A stretch of 64,000 nucleotides of DNA from CAMASH01 sp041746635 (lineage in GTDB: Bacteria; Verrucomicrobiota; Verrucomicrobiia; Chthoniobacterales; Terrimicrobiaceae). Each line of letters begins with the position of its first letter. The stretch's first letter is position 1. Below, in pieces: positions 9,066 to 17,944 of this stretch. The position numbers and the translations under genes were made by a program. Below the pieces are notes generated by a model that saw only the letters and a program-made list of their open reading frames with translations, was not told the DNA's origin and did not search any database. The DNA is taken from the NCBI GenBank assembly GCA_041746635.1, contig JBGTGQ010000026.1, forward strand, positions 51,352 to 115,351, in the 5' to 3' direction.

Positions 9066-11663
9066 CTATTTCCCAATGCTGCGAACCGTCTCAAAAACCG
9101 GAGGAGCAAGTTCCTGTGGCAATCCCAGCGGCTCGACCGACTCCTCGGACTCATCATCCTGTCGCACAGCGCGCCCCTCCGCATCCATGAGGCGGGCGGT
9201 GACGAAGATGATCAGGTTCCGCTTGATTTTTTGATCCACGGTCGAGCGGAAAAGACGGCCTGCCAGCGGGATATCGCCCAGCAACGGAACTTTATCCTGA
9301 ACTTTCTGAACGTCTTCACGAATCAGGCCACCCAAGGCCACGGTCTGACCATCCCAAATGCTGACACTGGTGGTCACTTTGCGGACGGAAAAAATGGGCT
9401 GATTGATGACGTTGGGAGTGACCTCAAACCGCCCAATGATACCGTTGAAGGTCGGTCCAAAAACCGGTGATCCATAATTGATAAAGCCATCAAATTCCAC
9501 CACCTCCGGCGAAAGATTGAGATCAATCGTGTAGCCATCCGGGCCGATAATTGGTTCGACTTCAAGCGTGACTCCGACATTCCGCGTTTCAAAAGCGGTG
9601 GGAGTCGTCGGTGTGACCACACCAGAAACCGAGATGACGCCGCCCGGTATTGCACCGGTTGTTTCTCCTTCGGAGGGAGGGGGAACTTCCGGCGGACTGA
9701 ACTCGGTGGGATAAGGAAATTCCCGCACAATTCTTACGATAGCTTTGCGACCACTTTTGGTCGTAACCTTGGGAGCGGACAACAAATCAACGCCCTTTTT
9801 CTGGTTCAGAGCGCGGATGACCACTTGAAACTGGGGGCTGCTAAAGATACCCGCCAAACCAAGGACGGCCGGGCTGACAAAGGTGCTGCCCGGGAGAACC
9901 CCGGCTAGCAGAGCATCAATGCTGTTGGCGCTGACCGCATTGTTGGGCCCGATCCCTGCACCGCTGCGCAGTCCGGAAGAAACAGGATTTTGCCCGACCG
10001 GCACACCGCCCGCCGAAAATGGAAAATTTTCCGTGCTGGGGAAGGTGGTCGCCGCATCAGTGCCAAATCCCTGCGTGCCTCCCGCGCCATAGACGCCGCT
10101 ACCAATCGAAAACGGACCGAGCAGCCAGTCAAACCCAAGTTCCTTGAGATTGTTTTGGGTGATTTCCACAAACTTCGATTCAATTTCCACTTGGGTCGGT
10201 TGCACTCCGACAGTGGCGTCCACCAGCGAATCAATTAGATCGATCGTATCTGGGGTGTTCCGCACGATAAGCTTGCTGCCCGCCGCAATATACTGCGCGA
10301 AGGAACCGGGGGGAAAGGGAATGTTCTGCGAAATGAGGTAATCCTGGGCATTTGTGCGATTGCCCAATCGTGTCCCAGTCAAATCGACGGGAGCACCGGG
10401 AACGGTGGCATTTGGTCCGGCAGCAGACGTTGAGGGGATGAAACCAGGTGGCACGCGATATTCTTTCGTGACCAAGTCCGTCGTGTTCTCGGTCAGAGGA
10501 ACGATGGAGACGGCATAGGGCTCGATTTTGTATTTAAGGCCGGAAAGTTCCGTCAGGTAACGTAGAACTTCGACCAGAGGAACATTGGCAAGCGACAGGT
10601 TGATTCTGGTGTCGGCATTCCCTCCGGACTGAACCGGCACAACCACTCCGTCGACGGGACCGGGAGCGACGGGAGCGGGGGTAATCACGGCTAACGGCGC
10701 GTTTTCGAGTTTCAGGACGATATTGACCCCTCTTTTATCCTTGGGATCGTCGGTGGATGAATCCAGTTCCCGGCTGCGTTGTTTGAGAAATTCGACAGCT
10801 TCCCGAACCGACGTATCCCGAAGATCAATTTTGGGGATGATAATACGGTTCAACTTCGCGGTAATCACTTCAGTGCCCCGAACTCCGCCGCGCGACGAAA
10901 CGTCCACGCTGGTGGAACGACCACCTTGAAAATGACGCACCGGCCGTTCCCAGGAACGCTCTACCAGCCAGAGCATGCGGCTGCGGGTTTCATTATAAGC
11001 TTCGCCGTAGTATTTGGACTTGTCGGAATTGACCTGCTCCATGCCCTTGCGGGCGGCAATGTTATAAGGATCAATATCGAGAACTTGCTCAAACCGCTTG
11101 AGGGCAAGATCAAACCGACCGGATTGATAAAAGCCCTCCGCTTCATAAAGCAACTTGGTGACTTCCTCGCGGTCCACCGCAAACTGGGGAGTGACCGTTT
11201 TGTTGTAGTAGTCGGACTGCTCAAGATTGGCCAACAGACGAACAGCGGGCTTGCAGGAGGGGTCGTACTCGGGCAGGAGGATGGTCTTGGCCACCCTTTC
11301 CGCGTCGGAATACCTGCCGTTGGCAATCAATTGCTCGGCATAGAGGAGGCCGATGCGGGTGAATTTGGCCAGGGTTTCCGCGCGTAGCCTGTCGGTGGCT
11401 GTGCCCGCCGGGATTTTGCCGAGAGCATCCAGATAACTCACATAAGCGACTTCGAAGTCCTTTTCCGCCGCCGCCTTGTCCCCTTTTTTCACGAGTTGAT
11501 CGGCCACGACCAAGCCTTCCTGTCGGCGAACGATTCCCCGATTGGCGAGGGATTCCAAATCACCTTCCTGGGCTCGAAGTGAAACGGGGGGAACCAAGCT
11601 GGCCAACGCCATAACTGCGAGGGCGGACTTGCGAAAACTTGAAGCAGCGAAATGAAATTTCAT
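9066..11663 (-). CDS. TPR-containing secretin (PilQ/GspD-like), Amuc_1098-like, copy 1
   Basis: An 865-residue outer-membrane pore protein. Signal peptide about 1-32 (ends SLRAQ). Residues about 45-230 contain TPR-like helices (for example GRFDLALKRFEQVLDIDPYN). Then come an N0/STN-like domain (IDLRDTSVREAVEFLKQRS, with LKYKIEPYAVSIVPL later), an N1-like segment (GSKLIVRNTPDTIDLIDSL), and the secretin core from about 500 (TQVEIESKFVEITQNNLKEL, KGVDLLSAPKVTTKSGR). It ends with the conserved LGGLIREDVQ and VPLLGDIPLAGRLFRS. A Gly/Pro/Thr-rich insert sits inside the core. The layout matches Akkermansia Amuc_1098. A paralogue lies immediately upstream (14 bp gap). Confidence 0.88.
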   Translation of the reverse strand: MKFHFAASSFRKSALAVMALASLVPPVSLRAQEGDLESLANRGIVRRQEGLVVADQLVKKGDKAAAEKDFEVAYVSYLDALGKIPAGTATDRLRAETLAKFTRIGLLYAEQLIANGRYSDAERVAKTILLPEYDPSCKPAVRLLANLEQSDYYNKTVTPQFAVDREEVTKLLYEAEGFYQSGRFDLALKRFEQVLDIDPYNIAARKGMEQVNSDKSKYYGEAYNETRSRMLWLVERSWERPVRHFQGGRSTSVDVSSRGGVRGTEVITAKLNRIIIPKIDLRDTSVREAVEFLKQRSRELDSSTDDPKDKRGVNIVLKLENAPLAVITPAPVAPGPVDGVVVPVQSGGNADTRINLSLANVPLVEVLRYLTELSGLKYKIEPYAVSIVPLTENTTDLVTKEYRVPPGFIPSTSAAGPNATVPGAPVDLTGTRLGNRTNAQDYLISQNIPFPPGSFAQYIAAGSKLIVRNTPDTIDLIDSLVDATVGVQPTQVEIESKFVEITQNNLKELGFDWLLGPFSIGSGVYGAGGTQGFGTDAATTFPSTENFPFSAGGVPVGQNPVSSGLRSGAGIGPNNAVSANSIDALLAGVLPGSTFVSPAVLGLAGIFSSPQFQVVIRALNQKKGVDLLSAPKVTTKSGRKAIVRIVREFPYPTEFSPPEVPPPSEGETTGAIPGGVISVSGVVTPTTPTAFETRNVGVTLEVEPIIGPDGYTIDLNLSPEVVEFDGFINYGSPVFGPTFNGIIGRFEVTPNVINQPIFSVRKVTTSVSIWDGQTVALGGLIREDVQKVQDKVPLLGDIPLAGRLFRSTVDQKIKRNLIIFVTARLMDAEGRAVRQDDESEESVEPLGLPQELAPPVFETVRSIGK

Positions 11664-11677
11664 AATCCGAATGTCAG

Positions 11678-14188
11678 CTATTGCGCCAGCGGGATGGTTG
11701 ATGGGTCACCTAAAATCGCCTCCTGTTCCAAACCTTCGACGTTGGGCTCCGGCACAATTTTATTTTCGTCATCCACTTTGATCAACGGCTGGCCGGCGGG
11801 ATCCATCAGGCTGGCGGTGACAAACATGATCAGGTTGCGCTTGATATGCTGGTCGGCGGTGGTGCGGAAAAGACGACCGGCCAGAGGGATATCGCCCAAG
11901 ATGGGAACCTTGTCTTCGACTTTTTGAACATCTTCGCGAACCATTCCGCCCAAAACTACGGTCGAGCCATCATACACCGTGACTTCTGTCGTCACTTCGC
12001 GGGTGGAGAACACCGGCTTGTTAATGGTGTTGTCAGTCGCCAAGAACGGCACGGCGGGTCCGATAGTTATAAGACCCGCTGAAACAGACACACCCGCGAC
12101 GGAAGCAAAGATGGGGCTACCATAGTTAATAAAGCCATCAAACTCCACCACGCGGGGGGAAAGGATCAGGTCAATCGTATATCCATCAGGACCAACAGTG
12201 GGTTCGACCTCGAGCGTAATTCCAATGGGCTTGGTTTCGAACGACGTGGGCGTCGTGGGCACAACCGGGGTAAACTGAGAACCCGCTGATGCCGAGACTT
12301 GAGGAAGGTCATACTCCGAGGGATAACGAAACTCCCGCACAATACTGATGGTGGCGCGCTGGCCGCTTTTCGTGGTGATCTTCGGGGCACTGACAAGATC
12401 AACGCCCTTCTGTTGGTTCAGAGCGCGGATGACAACTTGAAATTGCGGGTTGGTGAAGATGCCGGCCACGGCCAACATGGCCGGAGCTGGTCCAAGGGGT
12501 GTTCCAAACAGAAGAGCATCGACCGCATTGGCGGAAATTGCCGTCGAACCGGTGCGATTGCCCCCGGTAATCGGACCCGAGGATGTGCTGGTGGCACCAA
12601 TCGGGAGACCGCCGATGGGATTCGTGATGGGGAAGGAATTGGCGTTGATTGCTCTCCCTAATCCCTGGGTGCCGCCTCCGCTGTACACTCCTGAGCCCCC
12701 CGGGAGGGCAAACTGTCCGAGGAGCCAGTCAAAGCCCAGTTCGTTGAGATTATTTTGGGTAACTTCAAGAAACTTGGACTCGATCTCCACCTGAGTCGGC
12801 GGGGTGGTCAGGGAGTTCTCCACCAGTGAATCGATGATATCCAGGTTGGCCTGCGTGTTTTTGACAATCAGCTTGCTCGTGCTGGTGAGGAAGTTGGCAC
12901 TGGCCCCGGTCGGAAAAGTGACCCCTGAGGCTTCAAGGAACTCCCTGGCTCCCGAGCGAGACGCGACAGCCGAAAGCGATCCAGGGGCAACAGTCGGCCC
13001 ACCCCCGCCAGCACCAGGCAAAGCTCCCCCCGACGAGGAAGCGGGCAAAGCGGTGATAAAACTCGGCGGAACTTTGTATTCCTTGGTGATTAAAATATCG
13101 GTGGATTCGGACTGGGGCACAATGGCTACGGCGTACGGCTCGATCTTAAGCTTGAGATTGGCGGCTTTGGCCACGTAGTCAATGGCGGCGCGCAAGGGGA
13201 TATCGGTAAGAGCGAGTGTGATGCGGGAGTTTGCCTCGGGCGCATCGGCGGCGATCTTGAGAACAATATTGATTCCCTTGCGCGAGGGGTCCTGTTCCGT
13301 CGTGTCGAGCGCGGCGGCGCGTTGTTTGATGAATTCCACGGCTTCGCGAATGGTGACGTCGGTGAAATCAATGCGCGGGATGGTGATTTCGTCGAGTTTG
13401 CGGTTTATCAACGAAGTGCCGCGGGTGTCGATCTGGGGTTGTTCGATAATGGTGGAGGCCCCGACTTCAAACCGGCGAACGGGCAATTCCCAGCCCTTGT
13501 CCACTTGGCGGATCATGTCCCCACGTGCCTCATTGTAGGCGGTGCCGGCGTATTTTTTCCGGGCGGCATTGACCTTCTCCATGCCGCGGCGGGCGGCGAT
13601 GTTGTATTTGTCGATGTTCAACGTCTGCTCATAACGCTTGAAAGCCAGATCGTAACGTCCGGAAGCGTAAAAGCCATCCGCTTCCGACAGAAGCTGTTTC
13701 ACCTCCTCCACATTGGCAATGAAGCCGGGCGTGAGGGTTTTGTTGAATGTGGTGGGGTCTTTCAGTTTTAGTTGAAGGGCCAGGGCGGGGCCGTAGGTCG
13801 GGTTGTAGCGGTCTTCCAAAATGACCGTGACGGTGGTGGAGGCATCCTGGAAACGCCCCTCCGAGATGCGCTGTTCGGCCAGCTTGACTGCGGCGCGGCT
13901 GAAACCGTCCAGCGCAGCGGCCCGAACGGAAAGGATGGCAAGCCCGCTGCTGGGAAGCACATCGATCGCGCTTTTGAAATAAGCAAAGGCACTTTCGTAA
14001 TCGTGGCCCGCCAAGGCTTCATTGCCCTTGACGACCGCCTTCTCCGCATAACCCTTCATTTCCTCCTGCCGGCGGATTTCCCGTTCGGCCGCACTTTGTG
14101 CGCCAGATTGCTGGCTCAAGCCGGGGGAAAGACTGAGGGCCAGAGAGGCGGCTGCGATAGCGGTGAGGATGGGCAACTTCATGGTCAA
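11678..14188 (-). CDS. TPR-containing secretin (PilQ/GspD-like), Amuc_1098-like, copy 2
   Basis: An 836-residue paralogue of the downstream gene with the same plan: signal peptide (ends near SPGLSQQ), TPR helices (GRYDLAFKRYEQTLNIDKYN), N0-like domain (IDFTDVTIREAVEFIKQRA; LKIEPYAVAIVPQ), and a secretin core with TQVEIESKFLEVTQNNLNEL, KGVDLVSAPKITTKSGQ, LGGMVREDVQ and VPILGDIPLAGRLFRT. The core insert differs from copy 1, and the spacer after IEPYAVAIVPQ is Gly/Ala/Pro-rich. Two secretins side by side could form a mixed ring, two separate pores, or a back-up. The 114 bp upstream, before the Amuc_1099-like gene, shows no recognisable gene. Confidence 0.88.
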   Translation of the reverse strand: MTMKLPILTAIAAASLALSLSPGLSQQSGAQSAAEREIRRQEEMKGYAEKAVVKGNEALAGHDYESAFAYFKSAIDVLPSSGLAILSVRAAALDGFSRAAVKLAEQRISEGRFQDASTTVTVILEDRYNPTYGPALALQLKLKDPTTFNKTLTPGFIANVEEVKQLLSEADGFYASGRYDLAFKRYEQTLNIDKYNIAARRGMEKVNAARKKYAGTAYNEARGDMIRQVDKGWELPVRRFEVGASTIIEQPQIDTRGTSLINRKLDEITIPRIDFTDVTIREAVEFIKQRAAALDTTEQDPSRKGINIVLKIAADAPEANSRITLALTDIPLRAAIDYVAKAANLKLKIEPYAVAIVPQSESTDILITKEYKVPPSFITALPASSSGGALPGAGGGGPTVAPGSLSAVASRSGAREFLEASGVTFPTGASANFLTSTSKLIVKNTQANLDIIDSLVENSLTTPPTQVEIESKFLEVTQNNLNELGFDWLLGQFALPGGSGVYSGGGTQGLGRAINANSFPITNPIGGLPIGATSTSSGPITGGNRTGSTAISANAVDALLFGTPLGPAPAMLAVAGIFTNPQFQVVIRALNQQKGVDLVSAPKITTKSGQRATISIVREFRYPSEYDLPQVSASAGSQFTPVVPTTPTSFETKPIGITLEVEPTVGPDGYTIDLILSPRVVEFDGFINYGSPIFASVAGVSVSAGLITIGPAVPFLATDNTINKPVFSTREVTTEVTVYDGSTVVLGGMVREDVQKVEDKVPILGDIPLAGRLFRTTADQHIKRNLIMFVTASLMDPAGQPLIKVDDENKIVPEPNVEGLEQEAILGDPSTIPLAQ

Positions 14189-14302
14189 GGCGGTTGGTGG
14201 CGTAAAGGGCAGTTTTAGGGGGTAGCTCAGGGATTTATCCCCGCTCCGTTGGCAGCAAACGCGGTTGGTTAAGGCGCGCGTGGTCAGGCAAGGCGACAGC
14301 TC

Positions 14303-15241
14303 TCATTTTACCTTCGGAATTTTGTGTTGTTCCTTGGTTTTCTGGTCCTGTATTAGGGCTTCTACTTCAGAAATGTCAATAAGTTTGTATTTACGATTCG
14401 TTTCCGGAGCCAGGGAAAAGTCGTCTTCTTTTTTCACGGTGAATTTCGACTGGTCGTAAAGATAGAGAAATTCGCCGAAGGAAGTCGGGTCGTTGGCTTC
14501 CTTGCTGGCCACGAGCACGATCTTTCTTCCGTCTTCGGTATTCACAATGGTCAACTCGGAAACATCCTTCTCGATCTCGTTTTCCGTGGCCGCTTTTTTC
14601 TCGTAGCTGAGAACCTTGTAGGGGGTTCCCTCGATCATCTGATTCTTTTCCAGAAATTGGGTGCGGCCCCCGCGGCCCATGTCCTTGGTATTGATAGTAA
14701 AGGTCTGGCCGTCATCGGGACTGCCGGTAAAGATCAAACGGAACGGCTTGGAAATAAACTTAAGCAGCTTGAGCTTGGTGAAATATGGGGGCACGGAAGT
14801 TTTATCGAGAGGATCAGTCCCCGCCAGAAACTCATCCGTATTATTGAACCGGTCCTCGTCAGGGTCCTGTTCCTTGATGTCCTTTTCCCAATACGGCAGG
14901 CCGTATTTGAGGAGCCAGGAATTTTTGATCGGCGGATGAAGATCTTCCTCGCTCTCGGTCGGGTCGATCAAGGTCTCCTTCAAGACATAGGGGCGGGAAA
15001 CAAAGAGGGAGCCATCATGCAACTTCCAGTTGGCCGGACTCTTGACCGCAGCCGAGGCCGCGACCAATGCTTCCATGGGGTAGGGTTTGATTGTGTTGTC
15101 CTTGGGTTTGGAGCTGTCCCGACCGGCGAATTGCTCGGGAAAGCGGGAGACCTTGCTGATGATCAAGCCGCTGGAAATGAGCAAAGCGAGAATTGCAAAA
15201 CCGAGGAGGACCCGCTCGTAATTTGATTTTAGCCATTCCAT
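14303..15241 (-). CDS. Amuc_1099-like pilus-platform protein with calcium-loop motif
   Basis: A 312-residue protein with one N-terminal transmembrane segment (about 12-30) and a periplasmic remainder. The stretch DPDEDRFNNTDEFLAGTDP resembles thrombospondin type-3 / dockerin-like calcium loops (D-x-D-x-D...E then GTDP). Before and after it are mostly beta-strand-like segments. Its position between the PilO-like protein and the secretins, and the same order in Akkermansia (Amuc_1099), suggest the role that PilP plays in proteobacteria: linking the inner-membrane PilN/O complex to the secretin. No PilP sequence signature is visible, so that role is inference. It starts 6 bp after the Amuc_1100-like gene. 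Confidence 0.72.
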   Translation of the reverse strand: MEWLKSNYERVLLGFAILALLISSGLIISKVSRFPEQFAGRDSSKPKDNTIKPYPMEALVAASAAVKSPANWKLHDGSLFVSRPYVLKETLIDPTESEEDLHPPIKNSWLLKYGLPYWEKDIKEQDPDEDRFNNTDEFLAGTDPLDKTSVPPYFTKLKLLKFISKPFRLIFTGSPDDGQTFTINTKDMGRGGRTQFLEKNQMIEGTPYKVLSYEKKAATENEIEKDVSELTIVNTEDGRKIVLVASKEANDPTSFGEFLYLYDQSKFTVKKEDDFSLAPETNRKYKLIDISEVEALIQDQKTKEQHKIPKVK

Positions 15242-15247
15242 AACTGG

Positions 15248-16165
15248 TTATTTCCTGGCCTCCTTGGGTTCGACAAAATCGAGAATTTCAATCCGCATGG
15301 TGACTTTGACCAGTTCCTTGCCCAGAATCACGTTCAAATCGTTGTCGGGCGCCTCGGTGGTGGCGGTGGTGGCGGTGGTGGCGAAGTCGGACGAGGCCGA
15401 AGCCCCCGAAGAAGCGACGAAACCCTTATTAGGCTGCGCGATCAAAGGGCCCAAAGGGTTGGTGTTTTGGATACTCAATCCCCGAATGAGCAAAAAGAGC
15501 TCGGGGTTCAGCAGCGAGTTGAAGGCCACCCGGAACTTGGCTTGTTCCGCGGTGAAGGCGAGATCGAAGAAATAGCGATCCAGAACTTCCGGCTTCTTTT
15601 GCCCACCCGCGGCTGCGGCGGGAGCTTCTTCGGGAAGGAGACGGCGATCGAGGGTGTCAATGGATTGAACCTTGAAATCAATGAGCCCCAGCACAATCCG
15701 GTTGACGATGGCTAGTTGGCGGGCAAGGGCGGGTGCGGCCCTCTCGCTCGGGAGTGAGTTGGCATACTGATCGAAACCAAGATAGAAATCCTTGGGCAGG
15801 GTCACGCCTGCGGCCGTGGCTTTTTCCCTCGTCCGGTTAACCGTGGAGCGCAGGTCATCCTGAAACTGCTGAGGCTTTACATCCGGATTCAGTGGCATCT
15901 CCATCTTGGCCAGCTGAGAGCGCAGGAGACCGAGTTCGTTTTTGTATTGTTCCGCCAGCTCCTTGGTCTTGGCAAAATTCTCCTGGCTGGGAAAAGGAGA
16001 CCGGTTCTGCAGCCCATGGAGTTTCTGGACGGCCTGGATGTACTCGTCCGAGGTTTGCTGGTATAAGGCCAGGGACTGCATGAGCAGAAAAATCATCACG
16101 CCGACCCCGGCGATGGTCACGGCGGTAAGGCCGGCAAGGAAAGGGTTATCTTCGAGCCACCTCAT
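15248..16165 (-). CDS. Amuc_1100-like (PilO-like) membrane protein
   Basis: A 305-residue bitopic protein: transmembrane segment about 9-31, coiled-coil-prone helices to about residue 95, then two alpha/beta half-domains. Local features match Amuc_1100: a YLGFDQYANSLPSERAAPAL-type helix, NPELFLLIRGLSIQN, and a final strand beginning LGKELVKVTMRIEIL. Amuc_1100 has a PilO-like fold and is known as a TLR2-active surface protein of Akkermansia. A nine-base repeat near 15355-15384 encodes an Ala-Thr-Thr linker. The start chosen (ATG 16165-16163) overlaps the stop of the PilM-PilN gene as ATGA, implying coupling; an earlier in-frame ATG at 16219 would run through that gene's 3' end and is less likely. 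Confidence 0.78.
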   Translation of the reverse strand: MRWLEDNPFLAGLTAVTIAGVGVMIFLLMQSLALYQQTSDEYIQAVQKLHGLQNRSPFPSQENFAKTKELAEQYKNELGLLRSQLAKMEMPLNPDVKPQQFQDDLRSTVNRTREKATAAGVTLPKDFYLGFDQYANSLPSERAAPALARQLAIVNRIVLGLIDFKVQSIDTLDRRLLPEEAPAAAAGGQKKPEVLDRYFFDLAFTAEQAKFRVAFNSLLNPELFLLIRGLSIQNTNPLGPLIAQPNKGFVASSGASASSDFATTATTATTEAPDNDLNVILGKELVKVTMRIEILDFVEPKEARK

Positions 16166-17910
16166 GGCAGCGTAATCGGGGTTTTCAAGGGAAGAATGAA
16201 GGAATAGGGATAAGCCCATCTCTGACCGTCGATCGTGCTTCTCACATCCTTGGACTTGTCTCTCTCTCCGACTTTAAAAATCCCCGAGGTCTGGAGCTGA
16301 TCCACAAACTCATCAATGACCTTCGCTTCCTTGCTGTTGGGGGGATTGGCGAGATAAAGTCCGCTAATCAGGAGGGCATCGATTTTAGCCGGACTTGCAG
16401 GTGTCGCTCCCGGCCTGGGCGGCCTGTCTGCCGCCTGGGATGGGCCTGCCACCCCGCCAACCGAGATGGGTTTGCCCTCCGAAAGAGGTTTGAGATCGGT
16501 GACCCAGATGAACCGCTTGGGCAACTTGGCACCGAGTTCATCCAAGATCGCCGCCCAAGCGGTCCGCTCGGCCGAGGCGAGGATGAGGGGCGCGGCGATC
16601 TCCTGCAACTTTTTGCTTTCCTCTTCCAGGGCGGTGAATTGGGTGGCCACCGCTTCCAGGTTGGCCACATCCGCGTTGACCGCATCGAGTATTTCCTGGG
16701 TGAGGCTGGAAGCCCGGTTTAAGTAAAACCACCAAGCCGCGGGAGCGAGCAAAAGGCAAATGGCGGCTAGGATCAAATACGGCTTCCGTCTTGCCAAATC
16801 GTGCTCGCGCACCACCGTGAACGGGCGGAGATTGATTTCAATGGGACAATTATCGAGCGCACGCAAGGCCGACCCGACGACTTCCCCGAAGGTGTGCGCG
16901 CAATCCGCCACCACGGCGGCGGTTTTCGCGCTGGCCACCGTGACATTGCGAAGGGGATTGAAATGTTCGATCGGCATCTGCAGCTTTTCGCTGAAAAACT
17001 CCACCATGTAGGGCAGGCTCACCGTCCCACCGCAGAGGTAGGCCCGCACAGGCGCACTGCCGGACTGATTTTGCCGGTAAAAACCGATCGACCGGGCGAT
17101 TTCCGCATGCAGGCGGGTCATGGTATTGCGCACGATTTTGGCGATTTTCGCCTCGGTGGGATCCTCCGGATCGGCGTAGGCACCGCCGAGGCCGACGAAA
17201 CCCTTTTCCAGCTTGAGTTTCTCGCCCACCAGGACGTCCTGCTTGAATTCCTTGGCAATGGCGGCGCTGATGGTGCTGCCACCGACCGGAATGCTGCGGC
17301 TGAAAACCCGCGGGCCCTCGATAAAAATCAGATTGGTCGTGCGGGCTCCGATATCGACCAGCAGAGAACATCCGGTCAGTTCGCTGTAGTTATAACGAAA
17401 GGCATTATAGAGGGCCATGGGAGCCACGTCGATAGTGGAAGTTTTGAAACCCGTCGTGTTCACCGCCCAGTTGGTTTCTCCCAGTTGATCAGCCTTGATC
17501 GCCACGAGCGCAACATCCCAACTGTTTTCCTTGGGCTCTCCCATGATCTGGTAGTCCCACACCACCTCATCAATCGGGAAAGGCACATTTTGCTGCGCTT
17601 CAAAGCCGATAATGTCGTCCACTTCCTCGGGGGTGGATCCGGGCAGTTTGACAAACCGGGTGAAAACCGACTGCGAGGGCAGGCAAAAATTGACCGGCAA
17701 CTTGGCGGTGATCCCCAGCGACCGGCGCAACAAGCCGACCGAGGCCTCGATCTGCTCCGCCCGGGTGGCATCCGCACCCGGATCGACGATCAACTCGTCC
17801 TGCTTGCAGGAGTGCAGAGTGACCGACCCGTCCTGACTGGCCCGGAAGTCGGCCAGAGTCACAGTCTGCATGCCAAGATTCAGGGCAATTATACGAGTCG
17901 GTGCAGCCAT
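16162..17910 (-). CDS. PilM-PilN fusion protein, Amuc_1101-like
   Basis: A 582-residue protein. Residues about 6-350 form an actin-like PilM domain (start IALNLGMQTVTLADF; VDDIIGFEAQQNVPFPIDEV; SLLVDIGARTTNLIFIEG phosphate-binding region; AYLCGGTVSLPYM). Residue 359 begins INLRP, the hallmark of PilN's cytoplasmic tail, followed by a basic patch, a transmembrane segment (about 377-399), a coiled coil (to about 455) and a PilN-like periplasmic domain with a Pro-rich insert. In most type IV pilus systems PilM and PilN are separate proteins and the INLLP-type peptide docks in PilM; here the peptide is in the same chain. Upstream gap to the Amuc_1102-like gene is 34 bp. Confidence 0.88.
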   Translation of the reverse strand: MAAPTRIIALNLGMQTVTLADFRASQDGSVTLHSCKQDELIVDPGADATRAEQIEASVGLLRRSLGITAKLPVNFCLPSQSVFTRFVKLPGSTPEEVDDIIGFEAQQNVPFPIDEVVWDYQIMGEPKENSWDVALVAIKADQLGETNWAVNTTGFKTSTIDVAPMALYNAFRYNYSELTGCSLLVDIGARTTNLIFIEGPRVFSRSIPVGGSTISAAIAKEFKQDVLVGEKLKLEKGFVGLGGAYADPEDPTEAKIAKIVRNTMTRLHAEIARSIGFYRQNQSGSAPVRAYLCGGTVSLPYMVEFFSEKLQMPIEHFNPLRNVTVASAKTAAVVADCAHTFGEVVGSALRALDNCPIEINLRPFTVVREHDLARRKPYLILAAICLLLAPAAWWFYLNRASSLTQEILDAVNADVANLEAVATQFTALEEESKKLQEIAAPLILASAERTAWAAILDELGAKLPKRFIWVTDLKPLSEGKPISVGGVAGPSQAADRPPRPGATPASPAKIDALLISGLYLANPPNSKEAKVIDEFVDQLQTSGIFKVGERDKSKDVRSTIDGQRWAYPYSFILPLKTPITLP

Positions 17911-17944
17911 CAGTTGAAAAACTTAAAGAATGGAACGAACGCTC

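Noticed and set aside
15355..15384. Nine-base GGTGGTGGC repeat in the Amuc_1100-like gene as a phase-variation switch
   Set aside because: The unit is a multiple of three, so changes in copy number alter only an Ala-Thr linker and cannot switch the frame.
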